A stretch of 64,000 bases of DNA, taken from NCBI GenBank assembly GCA_964034945.1, contig OZ035964.1, positions 4,111,533 through 4,175,532 on the forward strand. Reading direction: 5' to 3'. Below, one piece after another: positions 21,300 to 32,504 of this stretch. Below the pieces are notes generated by a model. That model ran no database searches, had not been told where the DNA came from, and saw nothing but the letters and a program-made list of their open reading frames with translations. The stretch's first letter is position 1. Every line of letters starts with the position of its first letter. The position numbers and the translations under genes are program-made. Source of the stretch: Chrysopilus asiliformis. Taxonomy: Eukaryota; Arthropoda; Insecta; Diptera; Rhagionidae.

Positions 21300-22605
21300 T
21301 TAGTATGATCGACACAGATTTTTTTTCACTTAATTCGAAGGAATTGTCAATTTCGAAATGTTTTCGCGCCACGACAAAACGCGTACCCAATTTGACGCCT
21401 GATTACTGCCTGCATCGATAATCAATGAAAGACAGAAAAATTAAAATAAATTTTGTCTTTAATGTTTGCGCCCAAAATATTTTGTTCGCTTGGAAAAGTC
21501 TTCCAAAAAATTAATCTTTCGGATTTTCCGGAAGAAAAGTCTTCCGGATAATTCAGGAAATTTTCCCCCCTGCACAGAAAATACTAAACATTTTTTTCAA
21601 TAAAAAAAGCGTTTGAAAAAGAAAACCAAAAAAATCCACCATTTTCCGTATTTTCTACAACACCATCCGATTTCGAAAATCATATAATCAAGTGGAATGA
21701 TGATCCGATCCATACGGCCCAAAAGGGCCGCAACAAATGAGACTTGAAGTTTTGTTTTGACAAAAAAAAATATTAAAATTGTCCAAAACTTACCATTTGG
21801 AAATTTCCAAAACGAAACAAACAATTCGCCTATCCATTTTGGCTTCGTTTTTTTTTCATTTAGGCGGGAAGACCCTTTTCGTTGTCGAAAAAAACTTGTC
21901 ACTTTTCACTAGAGTTTTTTTTTCTTTGCGTTGTGTGCGGTAAAAACAATAAATTAGATTGCATTTTTCACTAATTTTGTCGCACTTTCACTGAAACGCT
22001 AAAAGATTTTATTTCCCGCAACCGAAACTCACACTGAAATCGCCTGCCAGACAAATCAAAATTGCGAACAAATAAAGTTGCGAAATTGTGACGTTTTTCG
22101 ATTTCCGGATCGAAAAATTACCGATTCATCGATGGATAATACGAAATTGCACAAATTTCTATTTTTTTTGCGGATAAATCGACGTTAAATGCGGATGTTG
22201 CCCGAAACGACCGAAACAGACGCCACTCTAACTGAGAACTGTCAGACGGGCGCGGGTGTTGAATTAATTACCCATAATTAATTAACCATAATTGAACGGT
22301 TGGCGGCAAATTTCAATTTTTTTTTTGAAATTTGCAATTTTTTAGAGTAAAACACCTGCAACGGTTTCGGGAAATAAAAATAAAATATTTTCTCAAACTC
22401 CTGTTGAAATTTTTTGAAAATTTCACTTTTTTTCGGCGAAAATACTAGAAAATTGGTGATTTTTTACAAACGTAGTAGCAGAACTGTTACTAGATGGCGC
22501 TACTATAGAAAAACCTCTTGATGGCTAAAACAAAACAGAACAAAAAATCGTCCAAAATTAAAATGAGGGAAATTTGCAAAATTACAGACTGTGAGTGGTG
22601 AAAAA
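21300..22605. other. No gene recognised; small hairpin
   Basis: Unique. A 10-bp perfect stem GCAAATTTCA (22306-22315) pairs with TGAAATTTGC (22326-22335) around ten bases, nine of them T. 'ctagatggcgctact' near 22491 resembles GATGGCGC-type insulator motifs, but this is only a word match. Confidence 0.45.
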
Positions 22606-22925
22606 TGTTCGATTTTTATTTTTTTTTTGTGAAAATATTTCAAGAAAATTTCAAATCTCGAGAATTTTATTTTAAATCCTTTTATCTATCAAAAATCGAT
22701 TTCCGTGAATCGATAGGTCAAAAATTACAAGAGAAACAAATCTTGAATCCTTAAAAATTGTATCTCGGAAACGGCTCAAAGGATTTTCAAAGAAAAACAT
22801 CAGAGGAAAGGCAATCGACATTCGGTGTCATTTTTGGCGATAAGTCGATTTTTTCAAGGACATCGTTTTGGTATCGCCTAAACTCTGGGAATCTCCTACC
22901 GGGAATCTCTAAAATTATGACGTAG
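22606..22925 (+). mobile_element. Degenerate family B fragment
   Basis: Keeps 'ccttttatctatcaaaaatc', 'gtgaatcgataggtcaaaaa', 'tatctcggaaacggctcaaa' and a decayed 'caaggacatcgttttggtat'. More diverged than the other B copies. Confidence 0.65.
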
Positions 22926-22953
22926 ATCGAATTTAATTTTTATGAGCCATCTT

Positions 22954-22995
22954 GCCGACGATTTTATTTCAAAATGAAATCTGTTAATCGTCGGC
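22954..22995. repeat. 10-bp perfect inverted repeat
   Basis: GCCGACGATT (22954-22963) pairs with AATCGTCGGC (22986-22995). The loop contains 'atttcaaaatgaaat', itself nearly palindromic. Confidence 0.85.
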
Positions 22996-22997
22996 TA

Positions 22998-23215
22998 AGA
23001 GTGAAATTCTGCTAAGTCCATTTGGTATAATTTTCCAGAAGAGCAATAAAAATCTTGTTAAATCGTTTTAATTCTCTTTCAATAACACTGAGTTTTCTTT
23101 AAATGAGAAAAATTGGGCTCAGTTTTCTTTAAATGAAAATTAAAATGATTTTACAAGGTTTTTTATTGCTCTTCTGGAAACTTTGGTATAATGGACTTAG
23201 CACAAATTCACTCTT
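22998..23215. mobile_element. Foldback element with long inverted arms
   Basis: The left arm starts AAGAGTGAAATTCTGCTAAG and runs about 80 bp. The right arm, inverted, repeats the same text ('gctaagtccatt', 'ccagaagagcaataaaaa') with about ten differences. The short spacer holds two copies of 'cagttttctttaaatga' or close variants. Adjacent to the hairpin at 22954. Confidence 0.8.
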
Positions 23216-23234
23216 GACAAATTTATGAAATGAT

Positions 23235-23396
23235 GAAATGATCGCCGATAGCAATTTTATGCTTTGTGATCATTTTCCAACATTTTGTCTTAAAGTTTTT
23301 TTTTTTAAATTTCATTTTGTAAATTTATGAAATTTTTGACAAAAAATCTTAAGAAAATTTCAAGTCTTGAGAAAAATTTATATTTTAAAAAAAGTA
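23235..23396 (+). mobile_element. Family B fragment beside the minisatellite
   Basis: 'tttgtgatcattttccaaca' and 'aagaaaatttcaagtcttga' match the 5' third of family B (for example 6225-6340). The next bases pass directly into the 72-bp array. Confidence 0.6.
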
Positions 23397-24908
23397 CTTC
23401 GAGAAAAATATTTCCCGTATAGAAAAGGTCTTGGAACTATTTTTCCTACTAAGAACAAGGCTCTAAAAATTCGAGAAAAATATTTCCCGTATAGAAAAAG
23501 TCTCGAAAGTATTTTTCCGACTAAGAACAAGCCTCTGAAAATCCGGAAAAAATACATCCCGTATAGAAAAGACCTCGAAAGTATTTTTCCTATTAAGAAC
23601 AAGCCTCTGAAAATCCGAAAAAAATACATCCCGTATAGAAAAGGTCTCGAAAGTATTTTTCGTATTAAGAACAAGCCTCTGAAAATCCGGAAAAAATACA
23701 TCCCGTATAGAAAAGGTCTCGAAAGTATTTTTCGTATTAAGAACAAGCCTCTGAAAATCCGGAAAAAATACATCCCGTATAGAAAAGGTCTCGAAAGTAT
23801 TTTTCGTATTAAGAACAAGCCTCTGAAAATCCGGAAAAAATACATCCCGTATAGAAAAGACCTCGAAAGTATTTTTCCTATTAAGAACAAGCCTCTGAAA
23901 ATCCGAAAAAAATACATCCCGTATAGAAAAGGTCTCGAAAGTATTTTTCGTATTAAGAACAAGCCTCTGAAAATCCGGAAAAAATACATCCCGTATAGAA
24001 AAGGTCTCGAAAGTATTTTTCGTATTAAGAACAAGCCTCTGAAAATCCGGAAAAAATACATCCCGTATAGAAAAGGTCTCGAAAGTATTTTTCGTATTAA
24101 GAACAAGCCTCTGAAAATCCGGAAAAAATACATCCCGTATAGAAAAGACCTCGAAAGTATTTTTCCTATTAAGAACAAGCCTCTGAAAATCCGAAAAAAT
24201 ACATCCCGTATAGAAAAGGTCTCGAAAGTATTTTTCCTATTAAGAACAAGCCTCTGAAAATCCGGAAAAAATACATCCCGTATAGAAAAGGTCTCGAAAG
24301 TATTTTTCGTATTAAGAACAAGCCTCTGAAAATCCGGAAAAAATACATCCCGTATAGAAAAGGTCTCGAAAGTATTTTTCCTATTAAGAACAAGCCTCTG
24401 AAAATCCGAAAAAATACATCCCGTATAGAAAAGGTCTCGAAAGTATTTTTCGTATTAAGAACAAGCCTCTGAAAATCCGGAAAAAATACATCCCGTATAG
24501 AAAAGACCTCGAAAGTATTTTTCCTATTAAGAACAAGCCTCTGAAAATCCGAAAAAAATACATCCCGTATAGAAAAGGTCTCGAAAGTATTTTTCGTATT
24601 AAGAACAAGCCTCTGAAAATCCGGAAAAAATACATCCCGTATAGAAAAGGTCTCGAAAGTATTTTTCGTATTAAGAACAAGCCTCTGAAAATCCGGAAAA
24701 AATACATCCCGTATAGAAAAGGTCTCGAAAGTATTTTTCGTATTAAGAACAAGCCTCTGAAAATCCGGAAAAAATACATCCCGTATAGAAAAGACCTCGA
24801 AAGTATTTTTCCTATTAAGAACAAGCCTCTGAAAATCCGAAAAAATACATCCCGTATAGAAAAGGTCTCGAAAGTATTTTTCCTATTAAGAACAAGCCTC
24901 TGAAAATC
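23397..24908 (+). repeat. 72-bp minisatellite, about 21 units
   Basis: The unit reads roughly 'cctctgaaaatccgg', 'aaaaaatacatcccgtatag', 'aaaaggtctcgaaagtattt', 'ttcgtattaagaacaag'. The first two units are diverged and the rest nearly identical. Two variants alternate: D (gacctc..ttcctatt, followed by 'ccgaaaaaa') and G (ggtctc..ttcgtatt), mostly in the order D-G-G-G. Three units lack one A (near 24190, 24405, 24836). Because 72 is a multiple of three, both strands stay open for over 260 codons; I regard those frames as by-products. Confidence 0.95.
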
Positions 24909-24919
24909 TTGTTCTTAAT

Positions 24920-25290
24920 TGGGGATTTTTTCGACAATTATATACTTTACGGCTTCTAAGTGACACAAAATTTGCCATGTTAAAAACCACATTCACTTGA
25001 TGCTTCTATAATTAGCATGGCACTGCGCTGCCTTCACAATTCTTTAGTAATTGCTAAACACATGAAGCAAATAATTTTTTTATTCATATAATCTTAAGCA
25101 ATTGCTTTTTAAAATTCAGCAAAAGCTATAAGAAAATGACATTTACTTTAATGTTAAGCAATTGCCGAAAGTAAAAGATAAATCTAGAATTTTTATTCAT
25201 AAAGAAACAAGTAATTGCTAAAAAATATTAGGAAAAGCAATTACTTCTTTTTTATTCATCAGGGCCTTAGTTCTTTTATGTCCCAAATTG
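24920..25290. repeat. Cluster of (G)CAATTGC/TAATTGC boxes
   Basis: The words gcaattgc, agtaattgc, gcaattac and their inverses occur about seven times in 300 bp. 'tttttattcat' recurs next to them three times. It may be a decayed MITE; ends were not defined. Confidence 0.45.
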
Positions 25291-25735
25291 AATTCCCTAT
25301 TTTTAAGCAATCGCTATAAAAAAACCCACTGTCTCATATGTTACTATTTTTTGTAGAAATCTATCCTATTTTTTGTCTCCATGTACAAACTGATTTTGTG
25401 CGAAACTTGACAATAGAAATTTTACAACGATTTTATTTAGTGTAAATTTAACGCCACTCCAAAAAAGCCGAATTTGAAATACGCTATTAATGGACATAGT
25501 TTGAAATTATTTTTTTCTTTTTAGTGCTTTTTTCTCTTTTCAGTTTTTTTTTTAAAGTCGGTTTTTTTGGTATTTTCCGTAAAGTGATATTTTATTTGTC
25601 GCTATCCAGATATTCCCAATTTGGTCAAATTTCTTGAAAGTTTTTTTTATGAACTGGGAATTTATTGCTAAACTGGAACCTCGTAGACTTATAAAACGAC
25701 AGTTTTATAGTGAGACGTACGCAACGACGTTATAT
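25291..25735. other. No gene recognised
   Basis: AT-rich unique sequence with long T runs. Confidence 0.5.
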
Positions 25736-25773
25736 TTAGTATAGGCAAGTCATGTGTTGGTCACATAAGATAT
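25736..25773 (+). mobile_element. Family A 3' end fragment
   Basis: 'aggcaagtcatgtgttggtc' followed by 'acataagat' is a diverged copy of the family terminus with the ATGTG/CACAT stem kept. Confidence 0.6.
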
Positions 25774-27011
25774 TTTTCGCTTCCTGTGACCAAATTGCAA
25801 ATCCATGAAAACAATTTGTCACGAAAGTAAAGTATTCCAGAGGGATATATTCTATTACACCACATATGCGTCCAGAAAGTACCCCCCGAAATGTTGAAAG
25901 ACAACAACAACTATAAAAAAAAAATAAAAAAAATTGTGAACTGGCTTAATTGCATAATTCCGGCCATGTCCTTGTGGTTTCGTCCCTAAAACCTTTGTCA
26001 CGAATATCTGGCAAATCAGGAATAACAGCCGAATTTTCGGAGAAATCACAGGAACACATGCTGGGAACTAGGATTAACGGCCGCGGCGAGGTGTGAGCGA
26101 AAGCAACAAAATATAAGGTCCTTGCAATCACCTAGGATTGTTGGTGAAAAAACCACTCGTCGTGTTGGAAGAAAGCAACAGCAAACAGGAAGCGAAATCA
26201 TTGAGAAAAGGGTGAAACAACCGAAAACGACAAGTGCTTGTGTGATGCATGAAGAACCAACAGGAATAGGGAACAGACAGGACCACGTTTTTGGGTGGGA
26301 TGGCACGGATGGTGGTTAGATGACGAAAATGGAATCAGGATGGGAGGCGCCGAAATCACACTTAACTCAATATGACTCTGTGAGGTGAACCCGAAAAGTG
26401 TTTTCCAGGAATTACCAACAACAGGTGGCTGCTCCTGCTTAGACGGTTATCATTCGCCATCCCTTAGCCGCCCTGTCGCTGTTAAAGACCATTAATGGGC
26501 CAACATTTCGGGCCAAAAAGGGTTTCCCGTGGCACACATGTAGGGTGGCCGGCGGTAGAGCGGGGAGATGGAGGATAAAAATGAGAAATTATCGCGTGCA
26601 AGGACGTGGCGTCGTCCTGGATTGGATTGGCGTGAGGGGAATCGGTATCACTTCGAAAATGATTTGGAGATGAATTCGGAATGTTTTCTTGCAGGCATGC
26701 AGCCAGCCAAATATAACGGACTAAATTAAGGAAATTATTAGCTACCGGCCGACGCTCGTCCTATACCTATCCCCAAAGTTATACAAACGAAATTCAAAAA
26801 AAAATCAAACCCGAAAATCCTCCTGGGAAAAAAACAACAACAACAGGTAAAAAAGGACACAAATAGAACAGGTCTGAATTCGTGTGCCGCTCATAAAAAG
26901 GGGTTTTTTTGCCTATATTTATTTTTCGGGGATTGATTTTTTTCATGTGGCTCCTGTTGTTTGTATTCCCAAATTTAATGACTCCAGGGTGCTATACGCT
27001 ATGCCGCTATA
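25774..27011. other. Unique segment; unrecognised 98-codon frame
   Basis: No main repeat family is found here. The plus strand is open from 26026 to 26319 without an ATG start, encoding a basic Gln/Arg-rich stretch; the minus strand is open over the same bases. No family is recognised and no strong splice sites bound it. Confidence 0.3.
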
Positions 27012-27138
27012 CACTGGGAGAAAAAATTGGTCATATGGATAAAATCATTGTTAAGTCAACAAAATGTTTATCCTATATCAGCCAACAAAATAATTTTGTT
27101 AAATTAACAAAGGGAAATTTATCCCTCGGTAAATAAGA
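27012..27138 (+). mobile_element. Left part of a CACTGAG-ended MITE
   Basis: Starts CACTGGGAGAAAAAATTGGT and matches the left half of the element at 34077-34319 ('ttggtcatat', 'tatcagccaacaaaa', 'ttaacaaagggaaat'). It is cut off by a family A copy. Confidence 0.75.
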
Positions 27139-27600
27139 ATATCTGATGTGAACAGCACATGACTTTCTTATACAAAATCTACGTTTCTGCACAATTAACA
27201 CCACAACCCGAACAATAAAATATTAGTTCACATAGAATGAGGAATTTTTATTTGACAAAATCTGAAATATCGCGATAATGGTAAAAGATATCAGATAAAA
27301 GACAAAATTATGACGAACATTATTCTCTTCAATTCATCTCATACATTAAATTATCAAAAACCCGGTACTTTTCGAGTAAATCCCAAAAAAAAATTATCTT
27401 TTTTAAATAACGGTATATCTCGATAACGGCTTGAGATATGAAGTTCTACTAAAAGACAAAGATGTAGAAAATGTTATCATCTCTAACTTTTGTTAAGACT
27501 ACTGAAAAACACGTAGTTTCGAAGTAAATAACAAAAAACTATATTCCGATTTTTAAGAAGACGCCATTTTGGTCACTTCCGGTTAACGGATTTCAACCAA
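27139..27600 (-). mobile_element. Family A repeat copy
   Basis: Inverted terminus 'atctgatgtgaacagcacat' at 27141, then 'tatctcgataacggctt' and 'ggtcacttccggttaacgga'. The order is the inverse of the copy at 62.6-63.8 kb. Confidence 0.75.
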
Positions 27601-27735
27601 ATCTGTTTCGAATATGATTTTACATAACCGTCCAATCGGACAACTCCTATACAAATGCCTTTTTTCAAATAAAAATTTTGTCTGTCTATATTTCGAGTAT
27701 TTGACGAATGGCCCCTGGCAATTGTAGCTTTCCTC
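27601..27735 (-). mobile_element. Family B 5' end fragment
   Basis: Inverse of the family leader: 'atttgacgaatggcccctgg' and 'caattgtagctttcc'. It joins the family A copy directly. Confidence 0.7.
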
Positions 27736-28544
27736 GTGTTTGTTATTATTTTTTTAAGTGTACTATCCCACTTTCCTGTAGCGGTTCCCGGTTTTTTTTC
27801 ATAGCTTGTTCTTTCTTTTGTTGGTTCCCGGATTTAAATGCATTTTTGGGCTCTGGAATGATGGTGGATAAGGCGACGGTACTTGCATGTCATCCTGTGT
27901 GAAATTGAAGCCAATTTGGGAGATGTTTTCGAGACCAAAACAAAATTAGATACAGGTAGGAGAAAAAAAAACACCATAAAAAGGTAACTAACAGGTAAAC
28001 AAGATATTAACATATGCTTTGCCTGAATGATGTTTAATTACCATGACAAAATGATTGTTTGCCTATAAAAGAACTTCGATGGGGTTTAAATTGCTTTTTC
28101 CCCGATTTTTTTATCACTTTTTTTTCTTACAAAGACTTTTTTTAGACATCTTTGTGGTTTTCTTTTTTTCTGTTCCCATTTAGTGGAGGTGTTATTCGTT
28201 TAATGAAAGGATTTTTGTGGGTTTATCAATAAAATTCTATTCCAGCAGTGTGTGATCGACGTAAATTACCGGAAAATTGCTGATATCCGACTCAATTGGA
28301 TTAAGTGATGGTTTATAAACAACCCTTTTTATTTCGTTTAAACCTTTGGGTTGAAAAAAAAACTTCTTGCATAGAAGAAAAGTAAAAAACCGTACAACGA
28401 AAATTCTAAAATTAATTCCTTGTCGAGGAAAATGCAAAAACGGTACAATTTTCTCCTAAAATCCCTGAAAGTAGACAATTTTTTCAAAAAAAAAAACCTA
28501 AACAAATCTTGCAAAAATTATTAATTTCTTCTACTTATAGTTAG
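27736..28544. other. No gene recognised
   Basis: Mostly unique sequence, with a family E-like scrap 'ccctgaaagtagacaatttt' near 28462. Confidence 0.45.
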
Positions 28545-28640
28545 GGTGACCAGAATTTTTTGTTTGTGTGAATTCGGGACAGTTTCCGGCAGAGAACGAA
28601 GGTTGGGAGGAGTGTCACGAAATGAAGGAAATTTTTAGTG
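28545..28640 (+). mobile_element. Family F leading-edge fragment
   Basis: 'tagggtgaccagaatttttt' and 'gaattcgggacagtttccgg' resemble the copies at 931 and 62370. Confidence 0.5.
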
Positions 28641-28729
28641 GTTCAAGCCTAATGATTCAAATAATCGTGTGCTCAGAATATTTTCAAAATCAATGCGTTC
28701 TTCAATAGTCAAAAACATATAGGACTCAC

Positions 28730-28761
28730 CCCTGGATCCATGGTTGACATCACAACGCCAT
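28730..28761 (-). other. Candidate 32-nt micro-exon
   Basis: On the minus strand a pyrimidine-rich acceptor 'ttttctttctcctttcag' ends at 28762. The next 32 nt run to a consensus donor GTGAGT (28729-28724). Read with a two-base leading phase it encodes GVVMSTMDPG without a stop; one other frame is also open. No neighbouring exon was found and I do not recognise the peptide. If real, it places this stretch in introns of a minus-strand gene. Confidence 0.3.
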
Positions 28762-28887
28762 CTGAAAGGAGAAAGAAAATTTTTTTGAGTTATTTAATTT
28801 ACAAAATTTGTAAAATAATGTAATCTTGTCAGAAAAATCAAAGCCGACAGAACTCGTAAGTGGCCGTTAACACATTCAATTTCGGCC

Positions 28888-29062
28888 GCGTCACGTCTGT
28901 TTCATACGCAGGGCAAGTTTTGCCGTGCTGCTGGCAGGTCAATCAAAACCAGCGGGTTTTGATGAAAAAATCAGAAATTCGTTGCCCTGATGTTTTTAAA
29001 ATTAATAGTTTATTAAATATCTTAAAATAGCATTTATTTGCCCTGCATTTCATACGCGGCTA
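28888..29062. mobile_element. MITE family D, shorter copy
   Basis: 'tttcatacgcagggcaagtt', 'gcgggttttgatga' and 'agaaattcgttgccctg' match 13100-13200. The right end is more diverged ('gccctgcatttcatacgcgg') than in the 13-kb copy. Confidence 0.65.
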
Positions 29063-29079
29063 ATTATTTTCTAAATGAG

Positions 29080-30470
29080 ATTTTCTATCGTCCGTCCTGT
29101 CCATCCGCTATGTCTGTCCATTCGTGACCACAAGAACTTTCGAAAGGATTGAGCTAAAGACTTGAATTTTATACAGTTGCGATTCTAGTAAATAGCAAGT
29201 GAAAATTCCACTTTTAGTGACATATCCTCAACCTCCCCCCTCCCCTTGGCTCATTTCCTGATCCTTCTGCTGATGTCTCGTCGAATCCTGTAAGGATTCG
29301 ATTTTAAAAGAAAAAGGAGAGCCTAATTTGGTGTCCCTTTTGTGAAAATTCAATTTTCCGTGGGACACCTCCACCCCCTGCACCACCCAAACAATTAGTA
29401 ATATCGGAAAACGGACAACAGATTCTTAATCAGAGGCCCGAAAACCACTTTTATGCCAAATTTCAGCGCAATCGGAGACGTTTCAAAAAATTGAAAAAAT
29501 CTTAAGGGGTACCCCTGCACTTTTTTTAAGGACGAAAAATTTAAGTCCTCCGATCATGCTGAAATTCAGAATTTAGAGGTTATCGGGGACGGAAAATCGA
29601 TATCCGGTGTCCGTTTTGAGGGGGGCGGTGGGGTTTGGGGGGTACAAGGACGAGGTCCTTGGAAAATCCTTTTGTTATCAAAGAGGACACCGGAAATAGA
29701 TTCCTCGTCCCCGAAAACTCTAAGATTCCAAATTTCATAAAAATTCTGTAAGCCGTTTCGGAGAAAAAAGGATTCAATTTTTAAGGATCCGACATTTGGA
29801 AAACCGTCTGTCCCTCGCGTAATTTTTGGCCTATCGACTCGCGGAAAATGGTTTTTGATAGCTTAAAGGATTCTAAAGGATCCGTGGTCTTTCTTTTTCC
29901 TGAAGCTGTAGAACTGATTTTCAAAAAAAAAGATTTCTGGTGACTTTAAATTTTCTTGAGATTTTTTTTGTTTATTTTTCCAAAATTTATAAAATGAAAT
30001 TTTCAGAAAAAAAATTACTACAAAATGTTGGGAAATGGTCACAAAATACAAAATTCGAATTAGGATTGCCATTTCCACCAATATAAATAAATAAAATCAT
30101 TTATTCAATTCTGATTTTTCCATTGATTGTGAAGTGAAATCGGGGAAAAAAAGGCGCCGAAAGTAAATTATTCCTCCCCCTCCCCTCCCCCTTGGCTAGT
30201 CCCCTGATCCGTCTGCCGATGTCCCGCCTAATCCTGTAAGGATTCGATATAAAAAGCCTAATTCGGTATACTTTTTGTGACAATTCTAAATGTTTTTAAA
30301 TAATCGGTCCATACATTTTTATACATTTCTTTATTTTGATCCAATCGGACCACTCCTTCCTCTCTCCCTCACACAAATAGATTTTTTTTACAATAAGAAT
30401 TTGGTCTGTTCTCATATAGAGTATTTGACGGTTGGCTCCTGGCAATTGTAGCTTTTCTGATGTTTTAGTA
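29080..30470 (-). mobile_element. Family B repeat, near full length, inverted
   Basis: From right to left: leader ('ctacaattgccagg' inverse near 30450), core ('acaaggacgaggtccttgga' at 29643) and a short GTCC array near 29090-29130. The G run site holds only 'cctcccccctcccc' (29233). No coding frame persists. Confidence 0.8.
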
Positions 30471-30479
30471 AACTCAAAA

Positions 30480-30595
30480 AAATTTTTCTTTAGAACGCCT
30501 AAAGGTATGTATTTTCTTTTGTGAAACCCCTAAAAGTAGGCAATTTTCCCGTAAAGCACCTGCAACTGTCCTTCACAGGTTGTTATCAAGAGTGA
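30480..30595 (+). mobile_element. Family E repeat copy
   Basis: 'tttagaacgcctaaaggtat' and 'cccctaaaagtaggcaattt' recur at 32330-32430 and in part at 32960-33010 and 46430. Class unknown. Confidence 0.55.
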
Positions 30596-31800
30596 GTCTT
30601 TCGGGATAAATGTGGCCTAGGGCGAACAGCGACTTTGGTTGGTTATCTTGCAACCAACCCTTGGCGAGTTGTCCTTTTATTCAGGTGCTGAACAATTTCG
30701 CCAACTCGTTTCTTTTGCACCTTGAGAAATACCCCCCTCTCATCCCAAGTCCATGTCTTTCCACTAAATTTCATTCTCGTTCTCTTTCTTTCTCTCTTTT
30801 TTTTGCTTTGTCATTCTTTTTCCCCTAGTCCTTATTCGTCGTTGTTCTAAAGTTTATTTTCATGTTTTTTTTTTGTCGGATCACTCGCTCATGAAGTCCA
30901 TATTCTTCTTGACGACGACGGCATCTAGAAAATGTTTTTCATCATACTTCCAGGTCACTGTTATTTTTTGCTAGTAGTTTTTTGTTTTTCCTTTACGAAC
31001 TGTAAAAATCCCTTGATGTCCACTGTGTGTCGTTTTTGTCGTTGTTGTTTTTTTTTTTGTTCCATTTTCCAAATACTTTTTCGACTGGATGCCCATCGAA
31101 TCGTCGTCGTCGTCGTCGTCTCTTATTGTCGCCGCCGCCGTAGAAATGACAAAAGATTGCATCTCATTCGCTTGCTTGTCCTTCACTTGTCCTCATTCGG
31201 GGTCGACTCGGCGGCGGCTCCAATCCAGACATCCACATCCCGATTCGAATCCATGGAATCGCTTTTTTTCTACGTCTTTAGGGCCATGGCACATCCACGT
31301 TCACATCTTTGTTGGGGCTCTTATCATTTTCTAAATCCGTTAAGGGTTGTATATTTATTCACACCGTTATCCCTCACCATAACCACTACCACCACATGTA
31401 CGACGATCAACCCCTGGGCCGAATCCCATTTTCATTGCTATATCATAGCGTGAGATCCTCTGAAGTTAGTCGTCTGTGATGGCCTCTCACAAATGTCTCA
31501 AATGTACCCGTTTTACTCCCCAAGGACCCTCACCAACGACTATGGCTTCTTTTAACCATCATTTTATTACATTTTATCACAACTTTTACGTCCAACTGTT
31601 TTGTGTGTATTTGAGTGCTAGAGGGGGAGGGGGTGGCTTTTTTCTCATTTAAAGAATCTCCAATGCTCACACCCTGTGCCTCCCATTCGAAACACACAAG
31701 ACTCGTCGTCGTCGTCATCGTCGTCGTCCTGTTCTTATTCTTCAATTGAGGTGAAATCGTTATCGGGAGTCGTCCTTTATTTTATTTCTCGCTCCTGAGC
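30596..31800. other. Pyrimidine-rich segment with TCG triplet runs
   Basis: Triplet runs (TCG)6-7 at 31101-31120, (GCC)4 near 31131 and (GTC)n with one interruption at 31703-31729 lie in a CT-rich stretch. The 173-codon frame across 30932-31453 follows the triplets (Val/Arg runs), lacks a recognisable domain and is probably fortuitous. Confidence 0.5.
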
Positions 31801-32329
31801 TCCTGTTGTTGCTCCTTTGAATCTTTGGCGAGTCGGAAAAAAAGGAAACGAAAAGCCGGAAAAAAACTGAGATTACTGAGGGGGTGGAATCCATCGGTAA
31901 TAACGGGAGCCACGATGGAATGTTTGAAGAAGTAGAAAAAGGATTTTATAGAGGAGCGATTCTAATGAAGGACAAGAAAGAAAGATGAGAACAGTTGGCC
32001 AGATCCTGCAATGAATTTGCACAAAAAAAAAATGGAAAAACAGATTAGAAAAAGTAGAAAACTGTTAAGCATTTGTAATGCTTTGCAGTGATTCAATAAA
32101 ACATTTCCTGCTTTGAAATCGGGTGACCATATTTTTGTTGTTGTTTAAATGCCATGAGGTTTAATAGTCCGTGAGGGTGGTTGAAGGGAGTTGGTGATGA
32201 AAGGCAAATTTTTATTGCTTTAAAATAAATTTTGAAGGACGAAACAAGGCAAAGCAGTGCCACCAATTTTTGTGTTATTTTATTTTATAGAAAATAGCAA
32301 AAGTTACGCTGCAGGTTTTTAGAAATTTG
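31801..32329. other. No gene recognised
   Basis: AT-rich unique sequence; 'gggtgaccatatttttgttg' near 32121 is a possible family F edge. Confidence 0.45.
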
Positions 32330-32430
32330 TAATTTTACTTTAGAACGCCTAAAGGTAGATTTTTTTTTGTAAAACCCCTGAAAGTAGGCAATTTTCCCAT
32401 AAATCGACTGCACTTGGCCTTCACATTTTT
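32330..32430 (+). mobile_element. Family E repeat copy
   Basis: 'ctttagaacgcctaaaggta', 'cccctgaaagtaggcaattt' and 'ggccttcaca' in the same order as at 30480-30595. Confidence 0.6.
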
Positions 32431-32504
32431 TTTTATAGCAAATAACAAAAGATGCGTCGTAGGTGAACTCTTTTTTAACCCATCGCTGATGTGGTGTTTT
32501 TAAC

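Noticed and set aside
22485..22505. CTAGATGGCGCTACT word resembling an insulator-protein site
   Set aside because: A single word match without a matrix score or conservation is not evidence.
23367..24257. 296-codon plus and 266-codon minus frames made of 24-residue repeats
   Set aside because: The unit length is a multiple of three, both strands are open, and single-base deletions in three units break the frame without apparent selection.
23397..24908. Resemblance to a CRISPR array
   Set aside because: The units are contiguous, with no variable spacers and no cas genes, and the surroundings are eukaryotic repeats.
26026..26319. 98-codon open frame with Gln/Arg-rich product
   Set aside because: No start codon, no clear splice sites, and the reverse strand is open over the same bases. 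Kept only as a note in the segment entry.
30932..31453. 173-codon frame across TCG and GCC triplets
   Set aside because: Val and Arg runs come from triplet repeats. Overlapping frames on both strands are equally open.
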